Assembly (NCBI RefSeq): GCF_004342885.1
Contig: NZ_SMAB01000022.1
Location: 1 to 34,594, forward strand
From: Tepidibacillus fermentans
GTDB lineage: Bacteria; Bacillota; Bacilli; Tepidibacillales; Tepidibacillaceae
Direction: 5' to 3'
Length of the DNA stretch: 34,594 bases
Part shown: in pieces, positions 1-7,319 of the stretch
How positions within the stretch are numbered: position 1 is the first letter of the stretch
Layout of the letters: every line of letters begins with the position of its first letter
Program-made: the position numbers and the translations under genes
The notes under the pieces: generated by a model
Seen by the model: the letters and a program-made list of their open reading frames with translations, nothing else
The model's database searches: none
Told to the model about the DNA's origin: nothing

Positions 1-189
1 TTGATTCTTGATCTACCCTTATGTTCATAGAATCCAAATCCAAGAAATTTCACTTTTCCTACGTAGTCAACCACCGTTTTCTCCCTATTTACTTTGCTGT
101 AATAATCGTGTTCCTGTAGCATGCTGAGAAGTAGCCGTAGCTTCTCTTCCAATCGGCAGGATAATAACCATGTGACGAAAAACATTGAT
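1..189 (-). pseudogene. Fragment of group II intron reverse transcriptase (RT-7 region), runs off the window edge
   Basis: Reading the minus strand from about 189 down to 1 gives an open frame whose last third reads VNREKTVVDYVGKVKFLGF followed by FYEHKGR. This is the pattern of the last palm block (RT-7) of group II intron-encoded reverse transcriptases, where a KVNxEKT...KFLGF signature precedes the maturase domain. The upstream part of the frame (about 105-189) does not look like the expected RT-5/RT-6 sequence, and no YADD motif is present, so the fragment has no proper beginning. It continues to the left out of view. It supplies the segment missing from the intron ORF at 2277-2921, so it may be a second decayed copy. 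I am fairly sure of the family but not of the boundaries. Confidence 0.6.
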
Positions 190-240
190 ATTTTAAGGTT
201 TGATAATTATGAAGTTTTGTCTCGTGCAAAATTTTTTCGA

Positions 241-272
241 GTGCAAAAAGGCGGATGATCACTCCGCCTTTT
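241..272 (-). terminator. Intrinsic terminator after the toxin/immunity genes
   Basis: On the minus strand a perfect 10-bp stem (AAAAGGCGGA / TCCGCCTTTT) with a 7-nt loop is followed by a run of five T. It lies about 120 nt beyond the stop of the immunity-like gene and probably ends that transcription unit. The plus-strand T run is shorter (four T), so weak bidirectional action is possible. The rest of 190-389 holds no gene I recognise. Confidence 0.75.
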
Positions 273-389
273 CCCATATTTCATCGAGTGCGACATTGAA
301 AAACCACATCCTGCGACAATCCCTCATTAAAACAGTCATCATTTCTGTTTTATTGGCTGTGGAAAGCAAAAACTTGTCAAGGGTAGTTA

Positions 390-857
390 CTAATTGAGAG
401 ACTTCAATAGTCTCCAAATTCTATCCAACTCTTCAATATCATCAGAATGCCATTTTCTCGATTTTAATTCTGTCAACAGTTTTTCAGTAGCATGTAGAAT
501 GGATTGCTGTAATTGCGCTACTTGACATAAACAAGTGAAGATAATTTGTTGGGAATCACTTTTGTCCCTTACAAATTCCAATTCGATTGTGTGTTCTGAA
601 ATTTTGTTTCCCTTCACAAACCAAGGTCCATCCATAAAATCGAGTTCATATACTGTTCCAATTCTGTCGTTTCTAATATTCATGATGTCTTTTTGCCACC
701 ATCCTAGAATCACCACTACAAAATCATCCCAACCTTCTGCGGGAAAATAGAAATCGCCGATTTTGAAATAGATTTCACCTATAACATTTCTACTAGTGTT
801 CATAAATATTGAATTTGTATTTACTACAACTTCAATGTCTTTTAACAACATCATCAC
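390..857 (-). CDS. Putative immunity protein paired with the EndoU-like toxin
   Basis: This is an acidic-to-neutral soluble protein of up to 155 residues with no signal peptide or membrane segment. It starts 5 nt after the toxin stop, in the order toxin then immunity that is usual for polymorphic toxin systems. Start codons GTG, ATG and ATG lie in a row (857, 854, 851); an AAAGGG ribosome-binding site favours the third. The N-terminal part is beta-rich by eye, with a Trp- and aromatic-rich stretch (FPAEGWDDFVVVILGWW) around residues 38-54. The C-terminal third is helical and charged. I do not recognise the family. The immunity role is inferred from position and size only. The reading frame is intact although the toxin gene in front of it appears damaged. 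Confidence 0.6.
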   Translation of the reverse strand: MMMLLKDIEVVVNTNSIFMNTSRNVIGEIYFKIGDFYFPAEGWDDFVVVILGWWQKDIMNIRNDRIGTVYELDFMDGPWFVKGNKISEHTIELEFVRDKSDSQQIIFTCLCQVAQLQQSILHATEKLLTELKSRKWHSDDIEELDRIWRLLKSLN

Positions 858-862
858 CCTTT

Positions 863-1384
863 CTAAAATTTAGGATAAGCAGTCTCTATAGTTTTTGTCT
901 TCAGATTGACCCACATTTTTATTTTCATTCCTCCTCCATATCCTTCAATTTTCACCCTATCGCCTTGTGATCTTAACTTTTTCCCATTTTTATAAGCCTC
1001 TATAATTGCCTTTTCTATTTGTTTAGTAGTCATATTTTCAGGAAACAAATCTTTATTTCCACTTTGTTTTGCTCTATTTCCCGATTTAATATGACCTGAT
1101 AAGATATGCTCCATATCTATGCTTATAGTTTTATACGAAGGAAGATTTATTGGTTTTGTTTTAGAAATCTCACTTAGAAATTTTTGTTCAAACTTAACTT
1201 CGATTTTACTTCCTATCTTAGCTAATTTTATTCCACCGCTGACCGACTTTCCACCAGGAATAAAACTTAAAGCTGCAATAACTTTATCAATTGTATTAGC
1301 GTCGGGATCCAATAAAGTTTTAATATCATCCCCAATGATAAAATCAAAGCCTAATTTGGCAATTTCTTTTAAAGATTTCGCCAC
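863..1384 (-). CDS. EndoU-like (BECR-fold) nuclease toxin module, probably the detached C-terminus of a larger toxin
   Basis: The 173-residue ORF starts at a GTG two codons after an in-frame TAG. Residues about 10-55 (GFDFIIGDDIKTLLDP...FIPGGK) resemble the short pre-toxin segments that precede C-terminal toxin domains. Residues about 90-173 resemble bacterial EndoU RNases: a HILSGH block, then DLFPENMT..IEKAI.EAYKNG, then MWVNLKTKTIETAYPKF. The second histidine of the usual GGxH block is not obvious, so catalytic competence or subfamily (another BECR-fold RNase) is uncertain. No signal peptide is present. The frame continues upstream through the TAG and, with one base removed from an A8 run, into the peptidoglycan-binding ORF. 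A weak AGGA lies before the GTG, so independent translation as a cytosolic RNase is possible but doubtful. Confidence 0.6.
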   Translation of the reverse strand: MAKSLKEIAKLGFDFIIGDDIKTLLDPDANTIDKVIAALSFIPGGKSVSGGIKLAKIGSKIEVKFEQKFLSEISKTKPINLPSYKTISIDMEHILSGHIKSGNRAKQSGNKDLFPENMTTKQIEKAIIEAYKNGKKLRSQGDRVKIEGYGGGMKIKMWVNLKTKTIETAYPKF

Positions 1385-1442
1385 TTCTTCCTAGGTCGAG
1401 TTTTTAGAATGAACCTTGTTTTCCAATGCTTTATATTTATTC

Positions 1443-2024
1443 TCAATAACCGTTTTTTTTATCATAATAATTTTTTTGTTGCAGTGTCTGCTCAATAGCA
1501 TGATAAGTGTTTTTACCAGCTACGCCGTCTACTGTCAATCCTTGTGCTTTTTGAAAGCTTTTCACAGCCTCAACTGTTTGTTTACCGTAAATGCCATCGA
1601 TCGCTCCAATGTTATACCCTAACCTTTGAAGTTTAGCCTGCAAATCTTTTACTGCTTGTCCCCGACTTCCTTCTCTAAGTGTTTGACCTGTCCAATGATC
1701 ATTGCTACTGCTTGATGAATTCAATGGGGAAATCGTTGTTTGTGTTTTGACATACTTTTGCAGAGCCTGATAGGTTTGTTTTCCTGCAATTCCGTCGGCT
1801 GTGATTCCAACCTTCTTTTGAAATTCCTTCACAGCCTTTTCTGTATTTGCACCATAAATTCCATCAATGGCTCCTGGATTGAATCCAGCTTTATGAAGCT
1901 AAGACTGCAATGTTTTCACAAAATCATTTCGATCCCCTCTCTTTAGCGTTTGTCCATTCCATAAATAATTCGTATAATTCGAGGGGTAATAGATTCTACC
2001 AGCTCCATCTACAACGTACATCAT
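1443..2024 (-). pseudogene. Peptidoglycan-binding (PG_binding_1 x2) protein, interrupted by an in-frame TAG
   Basis: Translation from ATG at 2024 or 2021 (ribosome-binding site AGAGGAGG) gives a short leader, then two peptidoglycan-binding repeats. The repeats share the pattern W.GQTL..G.R...V..LQ..L...G(F/Y)..[24 protein letters not shown]. Repeat 1 spans about residues 20-90 and repeat 2 about 105-180. Repeat 1 is interrupted by TAG at 1899-1901 (LQS-stop-LHKAGF) where repeat 2 has LQAKLQ; CAG to TAG is a simple explanation. Past repeat 2 the frame ends at TGA 1443-1445, just after an A8 tract at 1453-1460. With seven As the frame would run on toward the toxin ORF. This is probably the wall-binding targeting end of a secreted toxin. 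No classical signal peptide is visible. Confidence 0.7.
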
Positions 2025-2192
2025 TTAACCTCCTCTTCCACACTCTCATTTATTAATTCCAATAATAACAAATTATTACAATAGGAGGTGTCGAATTTTG
2101 TCTGAAAATAAAAAAATCTCTATCCCAAGGTAGATACACATCTTCCACGCTGTCTTTTGAAAATGAAACGACCGATCGATGAGATATGGATA

Positions 2193-3152
2193 ATCGGGTA
2201 GGAAGTTACTCATTATTTGAGTAACCGACCTCCCACACCACCGTGCGTACCGTTCGGTACACGGCGGTTCCTAAGTTTACGCAGTAACTTGTCGATAATA
2301 ATCTGAAAAGTATAGGAATCCAAATCCTTTAAGTACATCATTTTTAAGGGACGTGGATAGTATATAGCTATTGGCTATTCTCCAGTAGCTTTTTCTTGTG
2401 TTTGCATATTCCCATGCTTTCTGTTCATGGATTCCAAGAGATTTTAGCATTTTAAATCTCGTTCTCACTCGTTTCCATTTGCGTAACGGATGAATTTATG
2501 ACCTCTTTTTTTCAAGTTCTTTATCCAATTCATCGAGCATGATGTTACTAAGAATCGGGCTCAGCGGTCCACCTTGCGGTACACCGATTTCCGTTTCCTT
2601 GAAGCTATGCTTGACTATTACTCCTGCTCTCAAGTATTTGTGGATAAGGGAGATAACTCTGCCATCTCTAATGGTTCTTGATAGTATTTCTATTAGTTTA
2701 CTGTGATTCACTGTATCGAAATATTTCTCCAAGTCCATATCTACCACGTATTTATATCCTTCATCTATGTTGAACTGGCAGTGTCTGATGGCGTGGTGGG
2801 CACTTGGCCTTGGTCTAAATCCAAAGCTATTCACTGAAAATTGTTGTTCAAATATTGGAGTTAATACTTGTGCTATTGCCTGCTGAAAGTTGGCTACACT
2901 TCGCTCCTGTTTTGGTAACATTCATTATTTACACCGTAGGCTTCCGGATAGTTTAGGGCTTCGGTTTGTTTTGCAACCTTACCCAGCCTACATATGCCTG
3001 ATGTGATTTCTGTTCGTCAGACCAGAAGTTTGCCTTCGGCTTCCTTCAGATTCCACCTCACGGTGGACACCCTTGCCTTTGGCTATGTGCTTGGCACTAT
3101 CAACCCGCACTCAGGACTTTCATCTGTTAGACTGCGCCCATGCCGGGCGCAC
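2193..3152 (-). mobile_element. Group II intron (class C-like), internally deleted, inserted behind a terminator
   Basis: The minus strand starts with the group II 5' consensus GTGCG at 3152 (GTGCGCCCGGCATGGGCGC). It continues through a domain I-like leader (AAGGGTGTCC, GGAATCTGAAGGAAGC). It ends with a domain V hairpin (ACCGCCGTGTACCGAACGG / TACGCACGGTGGT) and a domain VI stem finishing CTACCCGAT near 2193. Length is about 960 nt, against roughly 1.9 kb for complete members, because the ORF carries large deletions. The 5' end lies directly after the stem and T-rich tail of the thiamine-operon terminator, which is the known target preference of class C introns. Ribozyme ends look intact, so splicing or mobility in trans with a reverse transcriptase from another copy is conceivable. 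Confidence 0.85.
2277..2921 (-). pseudogene. Group II intron reverse transcriptase/maturase, decayed
   Basis: Two minus-strand pieces remain. Piece 1 (2921-2496) begins inside the RT fingers at FQQAIAQVLTPIFEQQFS and carries FGFRPRPSAHHAI, a VDMDLEKYFDTVNH block (first catalytic Asp region) and GVPQGGPLSPILSNIMLDEL. The N-terminal part expected before it is absent. Piece 1 then meets an A7 run (T7 on plus at 2506-2512) that shifts the frame. One A fewer would restore RGHKFIRYA, at which point sequence jumps straight to RKWKRVRTRFKML, so the YADD catalytic motif, RT-6/7 and part of the thumb are gone. Piece 2 (2468-2277) is the maturase tail ending in GFLYFSDYYRQVTA. The protein cannot be a functional reverse transcriptase. 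Confidence 0.85.
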
Positions 3153-3183
3153 AAAGAAAACCACTAGCCAACTTGACTAGTGG
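3153..3183 (-). terminator. Terminator of the thiamine operon and group II intron target
   Basis: On the minus strand a perfect 7-bp stem (CCACTAG / CTAGTGG, 9-nt loop, 3161-3183) is followed by TTTTCTTT. It lies just after the stop of the substrate-binding protein gene. The intron starts at the next base (3152). Confidence 0.8.
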
Positions 3184-3192
3184 GTATTTTAC

Positions 3193-4203
3193 CTATTTGA
3201 CAATTGATACAAACATCGACTCTACAGGATGCTTACTGTTAATTAAATGATAGTCATATAACCATTGTTGAACTTTTTCCCATTGTTCTTTACTTTGCCA
3301 ACCAAATTCGTGGCCTTGTACCTCCATTAATGGAAGAAGTTTTTGTAAACTTTGCGTTTCTACTTCAGGATCTAGAGGAAATTCTTTTCTCTGTTGTTTC
3401 ATTAAGATTTCCAAACTGGCTTTTGGGTTTTTTCTAACCTCTTGTTGCCCTCTTTGTGCTGCTTTCCAAAATTTTTGAATCAAATCTAGTTTTTCCTTCC
3501 ATTCATCTTGGCTGGTGACCAACATCAATTCGGAATAATCTGGCACCCCAAAATTTGTTGGATAGAACTCTTTTACTTGAAAACCTTCTTTATTTAATAG
3601 GATCTCTTCATGGTTGAGAAAACCTCCACTAATAGCATCAACTTTCTTCGTACTTAATGCGGGCATCAAATCCCAACCAACATCAACCATTTTAATCTTT
3701 TGCGGGTCCCCTCCATCATGTTTAATCATGGTATGAACCAATGCCTCGTTCATCGGAATGGACGGATAACCGATCGTCTTTCCTTCCAAATCTTTTGGTG
3801 AGGTAATTAGACTATTTTGGGGGACTAGTAGAACATTTAACGGATGGTTCACAATAGAGGCAATAGATATCACAGGGATATCTTTATCAATCGCCGAAAT
3901 AATTTCTGGTTGGTAAGTTAATGCAAGATCAATCTTTCTTGCAGCTACCAACCGTAAAGGATCGTTAGTTTCGGCAGGCATTACAAATTCTACATCAATT
4001 CCTTGTTCTTTAAAATATCCCTTTTCTTTTGCCACATATAAGAAACTATGTACCGCATTTGGGTACCAATCCAGCATTACTTTTAGCTTTTGTAGTTCTT
4101 TTGGCGATTCTTTACTTGGATTTACGTTAGTACTGCATCCTGCGACAAAAATAATTATCAAAATCAATAAAACTAATCGTTTAAAACGAAATCGCGAAAT
4201 CAT
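3193..4203 (-). CDS. thiY: Substrate-binding lipoprotein of a thiamine-precursor ABC importer (ThiY/NMT1-like)
   Basis: This 336-residue lipoprotein has an Arg/Lys-rich start, a hydrophobic core and the lipobox VAGC with a lipidation Cys near residue 23, followed by an NMT1/THI5-like solute-binding fold. The hallmark near its start is LKVMLDWYPNAVHSFLYVAK.EKGYF, the pyrimidine-precursor-binding pattern of ThiY and its relatives. ATG 4203 is chosen because it follows a GGAAAGGAAG ribosome-binding site and lies 1 nt after the permease stop; the longer start at 4254 would overlap the permease by 50 nt. It is last in the TPP-riboswitch operon. It most likely binds a formylaminopyrimidine or HMP-like thiamine breakdown product; the exact ligand cannot be read from sequence. 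Confidence 0.85.
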   Translation of the reverse strand: MISRFRFKRLVLLILIIIFVAGCSTNVNPSKESPKELQKLKVMLDWYPNAVHSFLYVAKEKGYFKEQGIDVEFVMPAETNDPLRLVAARKIDLALTYQPEIISAIDKDIPVISIASIVNHPLNVLLVPQNSLITSPKDLEGKTIGYPSIPMNEALVHTMIKHDGGDPQKIKMVDVGWDLMPALSTKKVDAISGGFLNHEEILLNKEGFQVKEFYPTNFGVPDYSELMLVTSQDEWKEKLDLIQKFWKAAQRGQQEVRKNPKASLEILMKQQRKEFPLDPEVETQSLQKLLPLMEVQGHEFGWQSKEQWEKVQQWLYDYHLINSKHPVESMFVSIVK

Positions 4204-4204
4204 T

Positions 4205-4972
4205 CTAAATCTTCCTTTCCTTTGGTAAATATTTTCTGAAGAATTTTTTTTCAATCAACTGGATGAACCCATGAAAAAATAACCCTAATAAAGCAAGGTT
4301 AACTACCGCCGCAAATGAGGAGTCTGCTTGGAGATTAGCAGACATTCTCCGGCTATAGTAACCTAATCCTGAATCACTTCCTAACCATTCACCTAGTGTA
4401 GCACCCACAATACTAAAAACAGCAGCCATTTTAATCCCGGATAGGATAAAAGGAATCGCATGTGGAACCTCGATTTTAAAGAAAATTTGTTTTTTGGTTG
4501 CTCCATAGGATTGAAGCAACGAAAGCATTCCTTGGTCGACTGACTTTAGACCTTGAAAAACATTCATACTTACTGGAAAAAAACTAATAAGAAAGATGAT
4601 AAAGATTTTGGCAAAAAGCCCATAACCAAACCACATAATGACAATGGGTGAAAGTACAATAATCGGAATAGTTTGGGAAATGATCATCCAAGGATAAAGG
4701 GCTTGCTCAATGTTTAGCGAAATGTGCATCATAAAGGCAATAATAAACCCTAGTAATACAGAAATGATCAGTCCAAGTAAACTTTCCATAAAGGTGACTG
4801 GTAAATGGATGAGAAATAATTGTTCTTTCTCTTTCCATAATGCTTTAAGAATCTGAATTGGTGTTGGTAAGATAAATGAAGGAATGGATATGATCGTAGG
4901 TAATATTTGCCAAATAATAAAAATCAAGATAAAAAATAATGCTGATTTCTGGTTACGTTGTAAATACTTCAT
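4205..4972 (-). CDS. thiX: ABC transporter permease for a thiamine precursor (ThiX-like)
   Basis: The 255-residue integral membrane protein has about six hydrophobic helices. It carries the cytoplasmic EAA loop of binding-protein-dependent permeases (YGATKKQIFFKIEVPHAIPF, about residues 158-177), which docks the ATPase. Family resemblance is to the SsuC/TauC/ThiX group. Its start overlaps the thiE stop as ATGA, so the two are translationally coupled, and the binding-protein gene follows 1 nt after its stop. It would form the membrane channel for the neighbouring lipoprotein. No ATPase gene is encoded in this operon. Confidence 0.85.
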   Translation of the reverse strand: MKYLQRNQKSALFFILIFIIWQILPTIISIPSFILPTPIQILKALWKEKEQLFLIHLPVTFMESLLGLIISVLLGFIIAFMMHISLNIEQALYPWMIISQTIPIIVLSPIVIMWFGYGLFAKIFIIFLISFFPVSMNVFQGLKSVDQGMLSLLQSYGATKKQIFFKIEVPHAIPFILSGIKMAAVFSIVGATLGEWLGSDSGLGYYSRRMSANLQADSSFAAVVNLALLGLFFHGFIQLIEKKFFRKYLPKERKI

Positions 4973-5616
4973 TTAAATCTATATCCTTCCTTGGTTCTCC
5001 TCCATTCCTCAATTAATTCTTTTGCACTTAGAAATGGATTTGCTGATCGAGTAATAGCAGAGACAACCGCAATTCCATCAGCTCCAGACCTCACCAGATC
5101 AGGAATATGTTCTTTTTGAATGCCACCAATTGCGATGATTGGAATGTACACATTCTGACGAATAGAATCAAGTCCCTCTAGACCGATTGTTTTTGCATCC
5201 TGTTTTGTTGCTGTTGAATAAATTGCACCAACGCCCAAATAATCTGCTCCAGCCTTTTCTGCTTCGATTGCTTCTTCAACTGTTCTAGCTGAAATTCCGA
5301 TTTTAAATGTAGGAGAGGTTATTTTTTTGATTTCCTCTATTGGAAGGTCATCTTGGCCTATATGAATGCCGTCAGCTTCTAAGATTTGGGCCAAATCCAA
5401 TCGATCATTTACAAAGAACTGCGCATTGTATTCTTTGGTCAATTGGCGAATTTCACGTCCAAATTCAATGATTTCTTTCATGTTCCCCTTTTTTTCTCTT
5501 AATTGTACGGTTTTGACCCCTGCTTCTAAAGCTTGTTTTACAACTTCTATTGGCGAAAGAACACAATCATCTCGACCAATAACCAAATATACAGATAATG
5601 GTGCTATTTCGATCAT
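4969..5616 (-). CDS. thiE: Thiamine-phosphate synthase
   Basis: ThiE joins HMP pyrophosphate and hydroxyethylthiazole phosphate to make thiamine phosphate in the cytoplasm. The protein is a TIM barrel with the family blocks VQLREKKG, FVNDRLDLA, DGIHIGQDDLP, GISARTVEEA, DYLGVGAIY.T.TK and IAIGGI, which bind the pyrophosphate and pyrimidine. ATG 5616 gives 215 residues, close to the usual 210-222. It follows a GGGTGA ribosome-binding site and overlaps the thiM stop as ATGA. A GTG start five codons earlier (5631) is possible but less likely. It is coupled to thiM upstream and to the permease downstream. Confidence 0.95.
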   Translation of the reverse strand: MIEIAPLSVYLVIGRDDCVLSPIEVVKQALEAGVKTVQLREKKGNMKEIIEFGREIRQLTKEYNAQFFVNDRLDLAQILEADGIHIGQDDLPIEEIKKITSPTFKIGISARTVEEAIEAEKAGADYLGVGAIYSTATKQDAKTIGLEGLDSIRQNVYIPIIAIGGIQKEHIPDLVRSGADGIAVVSAITRSANPFLSAKELIEEWRRTKEGYRFK

Positions 5617-6425
5617 ACAATATTCACCCACTCGATTTTGGCTTTTTGATCGATCTCATTTAGATCCAATTGATGTATTTCATCCATCAATTGAACAGCA
5701 AATGAACCAGGTCCTTTAGCATGAATGGCTGCTCTTTCTGCTGCGATTCCGTAATAGGTTAAAGCAGCGACTGTTGCAATAAAGTGATCTTCCTCTGCGG
5801 CAATGGTCGCGCCAATCAATGCCGTTACTAAACAGCCTGTACCGGTTACTTCACTTAGAAGAGGGTGACCATTAGCGATCAGAGCTATTCGCTCTCCGTC
5901 AGTTACAATATCTTCCTTTCCTGTAACAGCAGCAACAACATGATACTTCTTTGCAACTTTTGTTGCAATCGCAAGCCGGTCTCCTTCCCCATTATCAACA
6001 GAATCAACCCCTTTAATTTCCCAAGGGATTTCCGCTAAACGTGCCATCTCAGAAGTATTTCCACGAATGACAGTTGGTTTGAATTGTTCGAGCATATTAA
6101 ATATAGTGTTAGTTCTATAGGATGTCGCACCGACACCAACAGGATCAAGTATGATCGGAACGCCTACTTGATTTGCTTTTTTCCCTGCTAGAATCATCGC
6201 TTCTACCATTTCTGAAGTAATGGTCCCTATATTAATCACTAATCCATTCGATACACTTACCATTTCTTCTACTTCCTCTGGTGCATTGGCCATAATTGGA
6301 GATGTACCATAAGCGATTGTACCGTTAGCAGTGAAATTGGTTACAACGAGATTCGTTAAGTGATGAATTAGCGGTTTTTTCTCTCTTACTTTTTTTATTG
6401 CTTGCTTGATCTGTTCTAATTCCAT
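5613..6425 (-). CDS. thiM: Hydroxyethylthiazole kinase
   Basis: ThiM phosphorylates 4-methyl-5-(2-hydroxyethyl)thiazole so that ThiE can use salvaged thiazole. The 270-residue protein has the expected ribokinase-like blocks: PLIHHLTN near the N-terminus, SPIMANAPEEVEEM, ILDPVGVGAT and the C-terminal ATP/anion-hole segment EVTGTGCLVTALIGA with its catalytic Cys. Length matches the family. It overlaps the thiD stop by 10 nt and the thiE start by 4 nt, consistent with tight operon packing. Its presence without thiazole synthesis genes here points to salvage. Confidence 0.95.
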   Translation of the reverse strand: MELEQIKQAIKKVREKKPLIHHLTNLVVTNFTANGTIAYGTSPIMANAPEEVEEMVSVSNGLVINIGTITSEMVEAMILAGKKANQVGVPIILDPVGVGATSYRTNTIFNMLEQFKPTVIRGNTSEMARLAEIPWEIKGVDSVDNGEGDRLAIATKVAKKYHVVAAVTGKEDIVTDGERIALIANGHPLLSEVTGTGCLVTALIGATIAAEEDHFIATVAALTYYGIAAERAAIHAKGPGSFAVQLMDEIHQLDLNEIDQKAKIEWVNIV

Positions 6426-7234
6426 ACTTCTAATCCCTTTCTCCTCATATATGCAAAATGGTTAGTTGGTCCATGTCCTGAACCGATTGCTAATTGATCA
6501 GCCTCTTCAATTGCCGCTTGAATATAGTTTTTTGCTATTTCGATCGCAGTCTTTAGCTCTTTTCCTTTTGCGAGTTCGGCTGCGATCGCTGACGAAAACG
6601 TACAACCTGTCCCATGTGTATTCTTTGTTTGAATTCTCTTTGCTGGGAAGAGCGACCATGCCTCTCCGTCATAGAAAAGATCAACCGCTTCATTCTCTAA
6701 ATGTCCACCTTTAATGATTACGGATTGCGGCCCATATAAAAGTAATTGCTCAGCTGCACGTTTCATATCCTCAATCGATTGAATGCGTAGACCGGTTAAT
6801 ACTTCAGCCTCAGGTATATTGGGTGTAATAACAGTTGCTAGTGGAAACAAAGAATTTTTAATCTCCTCTTTTGCTTCATCAGTTAGTAATGGACTGCCTC
6901 CTTTTGCTACCATGACCGGATCGACGACAATCGGAATATGGTTATATTTCTTTAACTTTTCACTGACAACCTGAACAATCTGACTCGATGATAACATCCC
7001 AATTTTTATCGCATCTGTGCCGATATCTGACAAAACCACATCGATTTGTTTCTCCACACCTTCAATCGGAACATCGTAAATACCAAAAACTCCTTGCGTA
7101 TTTTGAGCAGTGATCGACGTGATCACACTTAGTCCATATACTCCTAATGTAGTAAATGTTTTTAAATCGGCTTGAATTCCTGCACCACCTCCACTATCTG
7201 AACCTGCGATGGTTAATGCGCGATAATGACTCAC
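6416..7234 (-). CDS. thiD: Hydroxymethylpyrimidine/phosphomethylpyrimidine kinase
   Basis: ThiD phosphorylates HMP and HMP phosphate to HMP pyrophosphate, the pyrimidine donor for ThiE. Ribokinase-fold blocks are visible: ALTIAGSDSGGGAGIQADLK at the N-terminus, VVDPVMVAKGG, ITPNIPEA and KNTHGTGCTFSSAIAA with the catalytic Cys/anion hole. The start is placed at GTG 7234 because a GGAGGAG site lies 6 nt upstream and it puts the conserved ALTIAGSD near residue 5, giving 272 residues. The ATG at 7300 would lie inside the riboswitch terminator. It is the first gene of the riboswitch operon. Confidence 0.95.
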   Translation of the reverse strand: MSHYRALTIAGSDSGGGAGIQADLKTFTTLGVYGLSVITSITAQNTQGVFGIYDVPIEGVEKQIDVVLSDIGTDAIKIGMLSSSQIVQVVSEKLKKYNHIPIVVDPVMVAKGGSPLLTDEAKEEIKNSLFPLATVITPNIPEAEVLTGLRIQSIEDMKRAAEQLLLYGPQSVIIKGGHLENEAVDLFYDGEAWSLFPAKRIQTKNTHGTGCTFSSAIAAELAKGKELKTAIEIAKNYIQAAIEEADQLAIGSGHGPTNHFAYMRRKGLEVWN

Positions 7235-7256
7235 CTGTAACTCCTCCTTTTTCGAT

Positions 7257-7291
7257 AAAATAAAAATCCCTCGCAAAGAAATGCGAAGGAT
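7257..7291 (-). terminator. Riboswitch-controlled terminator ahead of thiD
   Basis: Minus strand: a 10-bp stem (ATCCTTCGCA / TGCGAGGGAT, one G-U pair, 6-nt loop) is followed by TTTTTATTTT. It lies between the TPP aptamer and the thiD ribosome-binding site, as expected for transcriptional attenuation in which TPP binding favours termination. Confidence 0.85.
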
Positions 7292-7319
7292 TGTAAACAC
7301 TTAATGTTATACCTATAAG

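Noticed and set aside
89-277. 62-residue minus-strand ORF over the left-edge region
   Set aside because: It overlaps the terminator hairpin and runs in a different frame from the reverse-transcriptase-like frame; no family resemblance and no ribosome-binding site.
535-750. Plus-strand ORFs opposite the immunity and toxin genes (also 1119-1394 and 1416-1622)
   Set aside because: They are antisense shadows of minus-strand genes that have ribosome-binding sites and recognisable domains.
1391-1901. TAG codons read as pyrrolysine or by dedicated suppression
   Set aside because: No pylT/pylS genes or insertion element are visible, all other genes use normal stops, and a CAG-to-TAG mutation is simpler in an already frameshifted gene.
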